A stretch of DNA of 64,000 nt from Oceanirhabdus sp. W0125-5 (GCF_027938815.1 NZ_CP115913.1:5614001-5678000), one strand, 5' to 3'. Positions 34,284 to 43,475 are shown, numbered from the stretch's first letter. Numbers and translations are program-made. The notes: generated from the letters alone by a model not told the origin.

Positions 34284-35334
34284 CTATCATCACTTTTCCA
34301 ATATATAATAATTTTTTTAATTCAATGGAATCATAAGCTCCATCTAATATCCCCTTAACATCTTTCAGTGTATCCTTCAGCGATACCCACGTTCCTGGTT
34401 TTCCAGTTACATCTTCCACAACGTATTGTGGTTGAGATAGATAAGCCTCTAACCGTTCTCCTCGTTTATATGTCAAGATATCCTTCCCTTTAAGTATATC
34501 TTCTCCTTGTATATTAACTAAAAGATTTAATTCTCTATAACGACGAAGTAATTTACGCGCTCTTTGCTGTATATTTAAATGTTCATTTCTTACCCTATCC
34601 CCCTCTAATAAAGTTGATGTGGAGTATATAGGATCTATTGATGGATATAATCCTCGTTTTGCCAGTGTAACATCAAACTTCATCAGAGTATCTAATGGTC
34701 CATAAGGCACCACCTCATCAATTGTATTACCAATAATATCTACAAGAATAGTTGTTATCTTCCCTTCTTGTAATTCTTCTATAAGTTTATTTAATTTATT
34801 TAACTCACCTGATATTACAACGCTTCTATCCGCTATTAATACTAAGTCCCTACCACTCTGATTTGATGATATATATTCCTTTACTTCTTCAAATGTATTA
34901 CAAATAACAGATGCCTCATCTATGACACATTTTAATCTTGAATCCTCACTTTCTGGTTTCCAAAAAACAGTTGTGTATCCACTACGCTTCATTCTATGGC
35001 ATAGCTCAGCTACTAATGACATCTGTCCACTTCCAAGTCTAGCTACCAACCCAACAGTTCCTTCATGTATTAATGGAACAAAAAGATCTATAACCTTTAT
35101 TCCTGTTTCTATCATCTTGATCTCTTCCTCTTGAATTATCAATTCATCTAATCCACAACCTGCTAACTGCGCAAGGGTTACAATTGTTCTAACTTCAGCT
35201 CTTTCCACTGAAGTCTTTCCTGTGCATAAATTAGAAACAGTTGCGGCTCTTAACCCCGCTAACTTAGCAGCCATTGTAAGGTTAGGTACCCTACTTCGAA
35301 GTAATGGTACATTCAACTTAAGATTTCCTCTCAT
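34276..35334 (-). CDS. Helix-turn-helix protein fused to an F1-ATPase beta-subunit-like domain
   Basis: 352 aa, unusual architecture. Residues about 8-66 look like an Xre/Cro-type HTH (VPNLTMAAKLAGLRAATVSN, then TSVERAEVRTIVTLAQLAGC). From residue 73 the chain follows the catalytic and C-terminal parts of ATP synthase beta: ETGIKVIDLFVPL, EGKITTILVD, FDVTLAKRGLYPSIDPIYST, RARKLLRRYRELNLLVNIQG, LEAYLSQPQYVVEDVTGKPG and WVSLKDTLKDVKGILDGAYD. The N-terminal beta-barrel is missing. The P-loop GGAGVGKT is replaced by RLGSGQMS, without the Lys, and GERTREG is lost, so hydrolysis is unlikely. It may sense nucleotides or energy state (inference). Divergent from rnfC; a regulator of Rnf is plausible. 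Confidence 0.8.
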   Translation of the reverse strand: MRGNLKLNVPLLRSRVPNLTMAAKLAGLRAATVSNLCTGKTSVERAEVRTIVTLAQLAGCGLDELIIQEEEIKMIETGIKVIDLFVPLIHEGTVGLVARLGSGQMSLVAELCHRMKRSGYTTVFWKPESEDSRLKCVIDEASVICNTFEEVKEYISSNQSGRDLVLIADRSVVISGELNKLNKLIEELQEGKITTILVDIIGNTIDEVVPYGPLDTLMKFDVTLAKRGLYPSIDPIYSTSTLLEGDRVRNEHLNIQQRARKLLRRYRELNLLVNIQGEDILKGKDILTYKRGERLEAYLSQPQYVVEDVTGKPGTWVSLKDTLKDVKGILDGAYDSIELKKLLYIGKVMIDE

Positions 35335-35986
35335 AATATACCTCCCTTTACTTTAAATAGTAATTTATTTTACTCTGAAACGCAATACCTTTTATTATAT
35401 TTTTTCCCAATATATTTCACTAACATTTAATCTCATATAATTCCCTTGATAAATAATTCTATTATTTTCCGTTTTCATTAACAATTATTAGCTAAAACAT
35501 TCGTTAAAAAATAAATAAATGCAATTTTTTTTTGAAAATAATAACCTTTTTAAATGGTATTTCAAAACTTTAAACATAATATTAGTTCTAAAATACCATT
35601 TCCTATAAATATTTTTTTAACATTTTAATTTAATATAAAAAAGCATTTTTTAATCTATTAATGGTATTGTCCTATTTTCATCGCATGATTCGCCAGCATA
35701 ACTAATCATATTTCGTTAAATATTGAACAAATTTTACCTTGTTAAAGTATTATTAATTATTGTTAATTTTTTGTTTAAGTTACATAATAATAAAATAAGA
35801 ATTTTCAGAAAAATTCATTTTTAATGTAGAATAATGTTATTATATATATACAGATTATAAATTAATAAGTCATATTTAATAATATATTTGATTTTATTAT
35901 ATTCTATATCCCTGTTTAGTGATTAATAAGGATTAGAATTGTTGGTAATTAAAAAATTTAAACACTTATGAAAAAGGGGGAGTTCT
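35335..35986. promoter_or_regulatory. Long AT-rich divergent region upstream of rnfC, with inverted repeat
   Basis: 652 bp without a gene. Contains the perfect 11-bp inverted repeat AAATGGTATTT (35552-35562) / AAATACCATTT (35591-35601) and another TAATGGTATTG near 35660, possible operator words. No single convincing -35/-10 pair was identified for rnfC, though several TATAAT-like words lie at 35830-35900. The rnfC start follows AAAAAGGGGGAG. Confidence 0.5.
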
Positions 35987-37318
35987 ATGGGACTTTTAAC
36001 TTTTAAGAGAGGTATTCACCCTCCACATGGCAAAAAGTTAAGTGAAGATAAAAACATTGAAACACTGCTTCCAAAAGGTGATTTGGTTTTCCCTATGTCA
36101 CAACATATTGGTGCACCTTGTGAACCTTTAGTAAAAAAAGGAGACAGGGTTTTAGTAGGTCAAAAGATAGGTGAAGCTACAGCATTTGTTAGTGCACCTA
36201 TTCATTCAAGCGTTTCAGGTATTGTTAAGAATGTTATACCAATGCCTCATTCCAATGGAACAAAAGTAATGTCAGTTATCATTGAAAATGACAATACTTA
36301 TGAGGAAGTTGATACAATGCTTCCAAATGAAAATTATGAAAGCATGTCAAAAGAAGAATTGGTAAAGATCATTAAAGAAGCTGGTATTGTTGGTATGGGT
36401 GGTGCTTGTTTCCCAACACATATCAAATTAACTCCACCAGAAGATATGAAAATTGACAGCATACTTATAAATGCTGCCGAGTGTGAGCCTTATCTAACAT
36501 GTGACTACAGAATGATGCTTGAAAAACCATCAGAAATAATCACAGGATTAAAGATTATTCTTAAAATGTTCCCAGGAGTTAAGGGATACATCGGAATTGA
36601 GGATAATAAACCTAAAGCAATTCAAGCTATGAAAGAAGCTGCTAAAGGTATTGATAACATTGAAATTAAAACAGTAAAAACAAAGTACCCTCAAGGAGCT
36701 GAAAAACAGCTAATATACGCTATAACTGGACGTGAAGTTCCTTCTGGAAAACTTCCAGCTGCTGCAGGTTGTGTGGTGCAAAATATCGATACTGTATATG
36801 AGATATATAACGCAGTAGTAAATGGACGTCCTTTAATGGAAAGAGTTGTTACTGTTACAGGAGAAGCTGTTAAAGATCCTAAAAACTTTAGAGTCAAGTT
36901 TGGAACTTCAATGACTGAGCTTATTGAAGCTGCTGGTGGATTTAAAGAAGATCCAGTTAAAGTTATCTCTGGTGGACCTATGATGGGGACAACCCTAAGT
37001 TCATTAGATGTACCAGCTATCAAAGGAACGTCTGGAATTTTATGCTTAACAAAGAAACAAGCTGTATTACCTGAAGAATCAAATTGTATTAGATGTGGTA
37101 AATGCGTTGATGCATGCCCAATGTTCTTAATACCTTCTAAACTTAATTCTTTAGTTCTTAGAAATGAATATGAAGATTTCGAGAAAAATCATGGTATGGA
37201 TTGTATTGAATGTGGTTGTTGTTCATTCGCTTGTCCAGCAAAACGTCATTTAACACAAACTTGCCGTCAAGGAAAAAGAACTATTATTGCTAATAGAAGA
37301 AAAAATACGGCTAAGTAG
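35987..37318 (+). CDS. rnfC: Rnf electron transport complex subunit C
   Basis: Peripheral NADH/NAD+-facing subunit of the Rnf ferredoxin:NAD+ oxidoreductase, which pumps Na+ or H+. 443 aa. N-terminal HPPHGKKLSEDK; a flavodoxin/Complex I 51-kDa-like region with GIVGMGGACFPTHIKL (NADH/FMN-like loop) and INAAECEPYLTCDYRMM; two 4Fe-4S motifs, CIRCGKCVDACP and CIECGCCSFACP, near residues 365-410. First gene of rnfCDGEAB; ATG after a GGGGGAG site. Confidence 0.97.
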   Translation: MGLLTFKRGIHPPHGKKLSEDKNIETLLPKGDLVFPMSQHIGAPCEPLVKKGDRVLVGQKIGEATAFVSAPIHSSVSGIVKNVIPMPHSNGTKVMSVIIENDNTYEEVDTMLPNENYESMSKEELVKIIKEAGIVGMGGACFPTHIKLTPPEDMKIDSILINAAECEPYLTCDYRMMLEKPSEIITGLKIILKMFPGVKGYIGIEDNKPKAIQAMKEAAKGIDNIEIKTVKTKYPQGAEKQLIYAITGREVPSGKLPAAAGCVVQNIDTVYEIYNAVVNGRPLMERVVTVTGEAVKDPKNFRVKFGTSMTELIEAAGGFKEDPVKVISGGPMMGTTLSSLDVPAIKGTSGILCLTKKQAVLPEESNCIRCGKCVDACPMFLIPSKLNSLVLRNEYEDFEKNHGMDCIECGCCSFACPAKRHLTQTCRQGKRTIIANRRKNTAK

Positions 37319-37329
37319 GAGGAAAACGT

Positions 37330-38262
37330 ATGTCAGATAGAATGTTTACAGTATCATCATCTCCACATATTCGTTCAAATGATACTGTTCAAGGAATAAT
37401 GAGAGATGTTGTAATAGCTTTACTACCGGCTACTATAGCGGGAATATATTTCTTTAAAATGCAAGGACTTTTAGTTATACTTGCTTCAGTACTTTCATGT
37501 GTAGGAGCAGAGGCACTGTGGCAAAAACTAACACATAGAAAAGTTACAATTTGTGATTTAAGTGCAGTTATAACAGGACTTTTACTTGCTTTTAACCTTC
37601 CAGCACATGTGCCATTATGGCTTCCTGTGGTAGGTGGTTTTATAGCAATTATTGTAGTTAAACAGTTCTTTGGTGGACTTGGACAAAATATTGTTAACCC
37701 AGCTTTAGCTGCTAGAGCAGTACTTTTAGCATCATGGCCTGTTCATATGACTAATTGGACTGTTGATGGAGTATCAACTGCAACACCTTTAGGAGTTTTA
37801 AAAGAAGGTGGAACTGCAGTTGCTGGATTAATGGATGTTTTAATTGGAAGCACAGGTGGTTGTATAGGAGAAACTTCAGCCATTGCACTTTTAATAGGTG
37901 GTGCTTATCTATTATACAGAAGAGTAATAAGCTGGCATATTCCAGTATCATATATTGCAACAGTATTTGTTTTAACAACAGTAATCGGTAGAAATGGATT
38001 CATGACTGGCGATGGATTATTTGAAGTTCTTTCAGGTGGTTTAATGATTGGTGCTTTCTTTATGGCTACTGATTATACAACATCACCAATGTCTAAAAAA
38101 GGACATCTTATATTCGGAATAGGATGCGGTATTCTAACTTCTATTATTCGTATATTTGGAGGTTACGCTGAAGGTGTTTCTTATTCAATATTAATAATGA
38201 ATTTAGCAGTACCTTTAATTGATAGCTACACAACTCCTAGAGTATTTGGGGAGGTAAAATAG
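37330..38262 (+). CDS. rnfD: Rnf complex subunit D (flavinylated membrane subunit)
   Basis: Membrane subunit, 310 aa with about nine hydrophobic helices. VSTATPLG holds the S(T)AT motif, where Thr152 takes covalent FMN by ApbE (established for the family). GGLGQNIVNPALAARA and DYTTSPMSKKG are family marks. 11 nt after rnfC. Confidence 0.96.
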   Translation: MSDRMFTVSSSPHIRSNDTVQGIMRDVVIALLPATIAGIYFFKMQGLLVILASVLSCVGAEALWQKLTHRKVTICDLSAVITGLLLAFNLPAHVPLWLPVVGGFIAIIVVKQFFGGLGQNIVNPALAARAVLLASWPVHMTNWTVDGVSTATPLGVLKEGGTAVAGLMDVLIGSTGGCIGETSAIALLIGGAYLLYRRVISWHIPVSYIATVFVLTTVIGRNGFMTGDGLFEVLSGGLMIGAFFMATDYTTSPMSKKGHLIFGIGCGILTSIIRIFGGYAEGVSYSILIMNLAVPLIDSYTTPRVFGEVK

Positions 38263-38820
38263 ATGAAAAATAATATAAGACTTGGAATGATTTTATTATT
38301 AATTGCTGCTCTTGCAGGATTATCTTTAGGAGCAGTTCACAGTATAACAGCTGAGCCAATAGCTAAAGCCAAAGCAAGTGCAAAGCAAAATGCTATGAAT
38401 GAAATACTTAAAGCAGATGAATTTAAAGATTCTCAAATTGAACTTCCTGATAATATACTTGAAGTTAATGTAGGATATAAAGGTGAAGAAATTATTGGAT
38501 ATGCTATAAAGGTATCCCCTAAAGGTTATAGTGGAGCTGTAGAAATTATGGTAGGTATTTACACTGACGGTACAATTGGTGGAATTAAAATCTTATCTCA
38601 CTCAGAGACTCCTGGTCTTGGTGCAAATGCTCCTAAGCCTCAGTTTTCAGGACAATTTACAAACAAATCTACAAATAAAGAATTAGAAGTTGTAAAAGGT
38701 TCAGCTTCAACTGAAAATCAAATAGAAGCTATAACTGGAGCAACAATAACTTCTAGAGCAGTAGTTAATGGAGTTAATGATGCTGTAGAGTTCTATAATT
38801 CTAATTTGAAAGGAGAATAA
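38263..38820 (+). CDS. rnfG: Rnf complex subunit G (flavoprotein)
   Basis: 185 aa: one N-terminal membrane helix (residues 5-27), then an extracytoplasmic FMN-binding domain. SETPGLGANAPKPQF and AITGATITSRAVVNGV carry the covalent FMN site (Thr161/Thr163 in the SGAT-like motif). Starts right after the rnfD stop codon, so the two are coupled. Confidence 0.96.
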   Translation: MKNNIRLGMILLLIAALAGLSLGAVHSITAEPIAKAKASAKQNAMNEILKADEFKDSQIELPDNILEVNVGYKGEEIIGYAIKVSPKGYSGAVEIMVGIYTDGTIGGIKILSHSETPGLGANAPKPQFSGQFTNKSTNKELEVVKGSASTENQIEAITGATITSRAVVNGVNDAVEFYNSNLKGE

Positions 38821-38824
38821 CACC

Positions 38825-39448
38825 ATGAGCATAATATCCGATAGATTAAAAACTGGTATTATAGATGAAAATCCAATTTTTGTACAAGTTATTGGAATGT
38901 GTCCAACACTAGCTGTTACGTCAAGTGCAGTAAATGGTGCTGGTATGGGACTTGCTTCTACAGCAGTTTTAATTGGTTCCAATGTAGTAATATCATTACT
39001 TAGAAAAGTTATACCAAAAGAAATACGTATTCCAGCATTCATTGTAATAATCGCAAGTTTTGTTACAATACTGCAATTCTTATTAGAAGGTTATGCCCCT
39101 GCATTAAACGAGCAACTGGGAATTTTCATCCCTCTTATAGTTGTTAACTGTTTAATATTAGGAAGAGCCGAAGCTTATGCTTCAAAGAACAATGTTTTTA
39201 GTTCAATATTTGATGCCATCGGAATGGGTCTAGGATTCACAATTTCTCTAACAGTACTTGGTGCTATAAGAGAGATCTTAGGTAACGGTACAATCTTTGA
39301 TGGAAGTGCTTTAGCATTACGTGTAATGCCTGCTTCATATGAACCTGCATTAATTATGGTTCTTGCACCAGGTGCATTCATAACTCTTGGTATTTTAATG
39401 GCAATTCTTAATCAAAGAAAAATCAATAAGAGAAAAAAAACTAATTAA
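38825..39448 (+). CDS. rnfE: Rnf complex subunit E
   Basis: Integral membrane subunit of 207 aa with six helices, homologous to RnfA/NqrD. NPIFVQVIGMCPTLAVTSSA and GIFIPLIVVNCLILGRAEAY are the paired Cys-containing half-helices that hold the intramembrane 2Fe-2S site together with RnfA. Four nt after rnfG. Confidence 0.96.
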   Translation: MSIISDRLKTGIIDENPIFVQVIGMCPTLAVTSSAVNGAGMGLASTAVLIGSNVVISLLRKVIPKEIRIPAFIVIIASFVTILQFLLEGYAPALNEQLGIFIPLIVVNCLILGRAEAYASKNNVFSSIFDAIGMGLGFTISLTVLGAIREILGNGTIFDGSALALRVMPASYEPALIMVLAPGAFITLGILMAILNQRKINKRKKTN

Positions 39449-39503
39449 TTATAAGACTATAAATTCTTACAGAATAAATTAATTTCTGGAAAGGTGGAGG
39501 ACT

Positions 39504-40079
39504 ATGAATCTTTTTACTATTTTCATAGCAGCAGCTCTAGTTAATAACGTAGTACTTGCTCAATTCCTAGGTATATGTCCATTTTTAGGGGTTTCTAAAA
39601 AGGTTGATACAGCTAAAGGAATGGGAATGGCAGTTACATTTGTTATGCTGCTTGCGTCAACTATATCTTATTTAGTATATGAATTTGTTTTAGTTCGTTA
39701 CGATATTAAATATTTATATACAATTGCATTTATTTTAGTAATTGCATCTCTAGTACAGTTAGTAGAGGTTATTATAAAGAAAACAAACCCAGCACTATAT
39801 AAATCATTAGGAATATTCCTTCCTCTGATTACAACAAACTGTGCAGTGCTTGGTATAGCTATTAATAATATGAACGAAGGCTTTACTTTAATCCAATCAC
39901 TTGTTAACTCATTAGGTTGTGCTTTAGGTTTCACATTAGCTATCGTACTTCTTGCAAGCTTAAGAGAGAGATTGGAAGAAAACACAAATATTCCAGAGGC
40001 TTTAAAAGGGCTTCCTATTACATTAATAACATCTGGATTAATGGCAATAGCATTCCTTGGCTTCTCAGGATTAGTATAG
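39504..40079 (+). CDS. rnfA: Rnf complex subunit A
   Basis: Integral membrane subunit of 191 aa with six helices, inverted-topology homologue of RnfE. NNVVLAQFLGICPFLGVSKK and LGIFLPLITTNCAVLGIAI contain the conserved cysteines. ATG after AAAGGTGGAG. Confidence 0.96.
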   Translation: MNLFTIFIAAALVNNVVLAQFLGICPFLGVSKKVDTAKGMGMAVTFVMLLASTISYLVYEFVLVRYDIKYLYTIAFILVIASLVQLVEVIIKKTNPALYKSLGIFLPLITTNCAVLGIAINNMNEGFTLIQSLVNSLGCALGFTLAIVLLASLRERLEENTNIPEALKGLPITLITSGLMAIAFLGFSGLV

Positions 40080-40092
40080 GGAGGTACGACAT

Positions 40093-40956
40093 ATGGATTT
40101 AACTAGTTTAATTCTACCTGGTATAACACTTGGAATTATGGGACTTGCTTTCGGTTTAATATTAGGATATGCTTCTAAGAAATTTGAAGTTAAGGTTGAT
40201 CCAAAAATCCCATTAGTTAGAGATGCATTTCCTGGTGCTAACTGTGGTGGTTGTGGATTTGCTGGATGTGACGCTTATGCGGAAGCAATAGTAACAAACG
40301 GTGCCCCTCCAAACTTATGCGGACCTGGTGGAGCTGCTTGTACAGAAAAAATTGCTGGTATCTTAGGTGTTACTGTTGAAGATTCTAAACCAATGGTTGC
40401 CTTTGTACAATGTAATGGTACATGTAATAATGCTAAAGAAAAATATGAATACTATGGAATAAAAGATTGTAATCAAGCAGTTGTTGCACCTGGTGGTGGT
40501 TCAAAAGCTTGTAGCTATGGATGTCTTGGTCTTGGAAGTTGTGTAACAGTATGTAATTTTGATGCACTTAAGATTGAAGATGGTATAGCAGTTATTGATG
40601 AAGATAAATGTGTTGCTTGTGGTGCTTGTGTAGGTGCTTGTCCTAAAGGAGTTATTGGTATGGTACCAAAGAACTCTCTAGTACGTATTGATTGTAACAC
40701 TCACGATAGAGGTAAAGATGTAAAATCTAGTTGTTCAGTAGGATGTATAGGATGCACGCTTTGTATAAAAGCTTGTCCTAAAGACGCAATGGTTATGGAT
40801 AATAACCTTCCTGTTATTGATTATGATAAGTGTGTAAACTGTGGATTATGCGCAAAGAAATGTCCAACAAGTGCAATACTGAACTTACGTCAAAGCAAAG
40901 CTACTCCAAAGGCAGCACCTGCTGCTAAAGAAGAAGCGGCTGTAACTAAGGAATAG
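40093..40956 (+). CDS. rnfB: Rnf complex subunit B (ferredoxin-facing iron-sulfur subunit)
   Basis: Accepts electrons from reduced ferredoxin. 287 aa: an N-terminal membrane helix (residues 5-28), a 4Fe-4S cluster of the ANCGGCGFAGCDAYAEAIV type, then several ferredoxin motifs including CVACGACVGACP, CSVGCIGCTLCIKACP and CVNCGLCAKKCP. It is longer than the proteobacterial form, as is usual in clostridia, with an Ala/Pro-rich tail. ATG after GGGAGG. Confidence 0.96.
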   Translation: MDLTSLILPGITLGIMGLAFGLILGYASKKFEVKVDPKIPLVRDAFPGANCGGCGFAGCDAYAEAIVTNGAPPNLCGPGGAACTEKIAGILGVTVEDSKPMVAFVQCNGTCNNAKEKYEYYGIKDCNQAVVAPGGGSKACSYGCLGLGSCVTVCNFDALKIEDGIAVIDEDKCVACGACVGACPKGVIGMVPKNSLVRIDCNTHDRGKDVKSSCSVGCIGCTLCIKACPKDAMVMDNNLPVIDYDKCVNCGLCAKKCPTSAILNLRQSKATPKAAPAAKEEAAVTKE

Positions 40957-40969
40957 GAGGCTGAGAACT

Positions 40970-41395
40970 TTGGAAGAAGTGGGATTTGTAAAATCAATTA
41001 ATGGTGATTTAGCCAATGTTGTTTTCCCTAGAAAATCTGGATGCGGAGGTAATTGTGGAGGTTGTACTGGTGGATGTGCTTCTAGTTCTGAAACAATTGA
41101 AATCAAGAATACCTTAAATGTTTCAGTTGGTACTAGAGTACAGGTTGGTATTAAAAAGAGTATTTTCTCCAAAATGATATTTTGGGCATATATTTTCCCT
41201 ACTATCATGTTTGCAATTGGATTAACTGCTGGATTAACCTTCTTCAAAAGTTCTGGCTATGGTAATTATGAACTTTTAGGAGCATTTACCGGATTCATTT
41301 TATTAGGGATATCTTACTTCTTATCAGGTAAAATTGATAAGAAAGTTAGTAAAAATAATGAATATGAATTTCAAATGCTGAAAATAGTCAAGTAA
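40970..41395 (+). CDS. RseC/MucC-like (SoxR-reducing) membrane protein
   Basis: 141 aa. N-terminal cysteine-rich segment CGGNCGGCTGGC (residues about 24-35), two membrane helices (about 65-105) and a basic tail. The RseC family includes a protein needed with Rnf-like genes for SoxR reduction, and an rseC-like gene is associated with rnf clusters in acetogenic clostridia. It starts at a TTG, strongly supported by AGGAGG 9 nt upstream, and lies 13 nt after rnfB, so it belongs to the operon. Confidence 0.85.
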   Translation: MEEVGFVKSINGDLANVVFPRKSGCGGNCGGCTGGCASSSETIEIKNTLNVSVGTRVQVGIKKSIFSKMIFWAYIFPTIMFAIGLTAGLTFFKSSGYGNYELLGAFTGFILLGISYFLSGKIDKKVSKNNEYEFQMLKIVK

Positions 41396-41424
41396 AAAGC
41401 TCGCTAAGCGTGCTCTTGAAACAA

Positions 41425-41606
41425 ATGTATAATTGATAATGTAAAATGTATAATGAATGATGCTTCTCACTTACGTGAGAAGCTATTTTTTTTTGTTCTT
41501 TAGATAAAGAAAGGTTTATTTATTTTATTTAAAATAAAATATTGATTAAAATTTCTCGTAGAGAATTATCCTTCGTTTTCCACTTTCAACTGTACGTTTT
41601 CCATTA
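41425..41606 (+). repeat. Dispersed cloverleaf element, copy D (internally shortened)
   Basis: Just after the Rnf operon. Contains flank words (AATGTATAATTGATAATG), hairpin 1 GCTTCTCAC/GTGAGAAGC (41462-41483), a TTGTTCTTTAG stretch, only the first cloverleaf arm ATTTTATTT/AAAATAAAAT (41522-41540), and a terminal hairpin ATTTCTC/GAGAATT, then CCACTTTCAACTG-type words. The other two arms and the outer stem are deleted. Confidence 0.75.
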
Positions 41607-42088
41607 TGTTTTATCTACTCACTTTTCACTTCAGAATTATTTCTTTTAAATCAATAATTCATTTTCTTTTACCTCTTTATCACTAGAGCATGATATATCA
41701 AATGCACCTTAAAGAACTTTCACAATTAATTATCAAAAAAATATAAAATAAGTAAGAGATATGAAATAAAAAGTAAGAATTGCGAAATTTCATTTACATA
41801 TTGAATAAATTTATAAAAAGTATTATAGTGTAACTGCCAAAGGAAATAAATTCATATTTACCCATAATATTATACATTAATGCACTAAATTGAATTTTAA
41901 ATTTGGTTTTATAGTTGAGTATAGTATATATTAGGCCTAATAATTACTTGTTTAACTAAAATAAAATATATATTTATGCATTTGCAATCTAGTAGAATTA
42001 TAAAATAAAAGAATAACGTAAAAAATAACCACAATATTTCTTTTACAAAATACAAATTTACCATTTTGAATCTACGGAGGAAAAAGAT
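41607..42088. promoter_or_regulatory. Gap upstream of the MFS gene, with palindrome ATTAGGCCTAAT
   Basis: AT-rich 480-bp stretch without a gene. The perfect 12-bp palindrome ATTAGGCCTAAT (41930-41941) lies about 150 bp before the MFS start and could be an operator. No certain promoter was identified. Confidence 0.4.
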
Positions 42089-43411
42089 ATGAACGAATCA
42101 AAAAGACTTACCTTTAACGCATGGATGTTTATAATTATTTATGCTGTAGTAGGATTGTTAGGAGGAGTATGTTTAGATGTACTTCCAACATACCTAAGTA
42201 TTTCACCAGAAACAGTTAATTTAGCTAAAAGTATGTCTATATTCTTAGGACTTGGTTTCCTTGGAGGAGCTGCACTTTTATTATTGATACCTAAAAGAGG
42301 ATTTAAGTTCGTTATCTCTTTAGCTTGTATTGGATCTATGATTGGATTAGGTGCGGTTAAATACGTATCTTCAGTACCAGTGTTAGCAGTAATAACAGGT
42401 GTAATGTTTGTTGGTGTATGTTTATTTGATGCTATATTACCATCATTTTTAACTTGTTATACAAATGAAAAAAATAAAAACTTTATATTTTCAACAGCTA
42501 TATGGACAAATATCGCTGGTATGACAATAGCCTCTTTCTTTGGTGGTACATTAATAACATGGCAATTCGGAAAAATACTTGGTATAGCTTATGATAAAGC
42601 TAAAGAATTAACAGCAAATACCGAGGCATTTACGGCAATTCAGAATCAGGCTTATTTAGATGCACATACAGAAGTTTTATTCATGTTTGTAGCTGTAGCA
42701 GTGATCGCCTTTATTCCAGTATTATTCATAAAACAAAATCCAGTTGATTACAAAGAAGTTGAGAAAAAAGAAAAGAAAAAATTCGATTGGAGTATATTCG
42801 CAAATAAATATATTGTATTATTTGTACTATATACATTCTTGATTAGATTTGGGGCTGGATTAATCACACCACACTTCTCAGTATTCTTGAGTAAAATGGG
42901 TATTGCTAGATCAACTGTATCACAATTAGTAGCATACCAATATGGTGCAATGGTTTTATTTGTTATGGTATCACCAATAGTTATCAAAAAACTTGGAAAA
43001 GTTGTTTGTCTTGGAGGAATGGCGTTGTTAGCAATTCCATTTATACTACTAATAGCAAATGGACAAGCATTCGGTTCAGCAATGATTCCAGCAGTTGGTA
43101 TAGGTTTATTCTTCAGATCTGGATTTGCAAATTTATCATCTCCAGTTCAACAGTCATTACCAATGGAGTTTGTTTCTAAAGAATTAAGACCAGCATATAG
43201 CTCAGTTATCTTCGTTGTTATGGGAGCAGCTCAAATACTAGCTGGATTATTCTCAAGAAGTTTCTTACTTCAGCTAGAAAACGGCTATGGAATATCATAT
43301 TATGTAACAGGAGCAATATATGCATCAGCAGCAATAATGTTACTGTTAGTCTTCACTAAGAAGTATAACAGATCAAATTCTGATGAAGAAAATGCTGAAG
43401 CTGCAGCTTAA
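42089..43411 (+). CDS. MFS transporter
   Basis: 440-aa secondary transporter with 12 predicted helices. The N-terminal half has GLLGGVCLDVLPTYLSISPE; the cytoplasmic central loop is Lys/Glu-rich (DYKEVEKKEKKKFDW), separating the two six-helix halves; the C-terminal half has FLSKMGIARSTVSQLVAYQYG. No substrate motif recognised. ATG after CGGAGG. Monocistronic, ended by the hairpin at 43424-43463. Confidence 0.88.
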   Translation: MNESKRLTFNAWMFIIIYAVVGLLGGVCLDVLPTYLSISPETVNLAKSMSIFLGLGFLGGAALLLLIPKRGFKFVISLACIGSMIGLGAVKYVSSVPVLAVITGVMFVGVCLFDAILPSFLTCYTNEKNKNFIFSTAIWTNIAGMTIASFFGGTLITWQFGKILGIAYDKAKELTANTEAFTAIQNQAYLDAHTEVLFMFVAVAVIAFIPVLFIKQNPVDYKEVEKKEKKKFDWSIFANKYIVLFVLYTFLIRFGAGLITPHFSVFLSKMGIARSTVSQLVAYQYGAMVLFVMVSPIVIKKLGKVVCLGGMALLAIPFILLIANGQAFGSAMIPAVGIGLFFRSGFANLSSPVQQSLPMEFVSKELRPAYSSVIFVVMGAAQILAGLFSRSFLLQLENGYGISYYVTGAIYASAAIMLLLVFTKKYNRSNSDEENAEAAA

Positions 43412-43423
43412 TATATATTTAAT

Positions 43424-43463
43424 AAAAAACTCTAAGTAGTTATTTGACTACCTAGAGTTTTTT
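43424..43463. terminator. Bidirectional terminator between convergent genes
   Basis: AAAAAACTCTA / TAGAGTTTTTT arms with inner GTAGT/ACTAC and a single mismatch. A/T runs lie on both sides. It ends the MFS gene (plus) and the facing membrane-protein gene (minus). Confidence 0.85.
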
Positions 43464-43475
43464 ATTTATTGATAA

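Noticed and set aside
34276..35334. Ordinary ATP synthase beta subunit, Rho or FliI
   Set aside because: The P-loop lysine and the catalytic GERTREG stretch are missing, the N-terminal barrel is replaced by an HTH, and no other atp genes are near.
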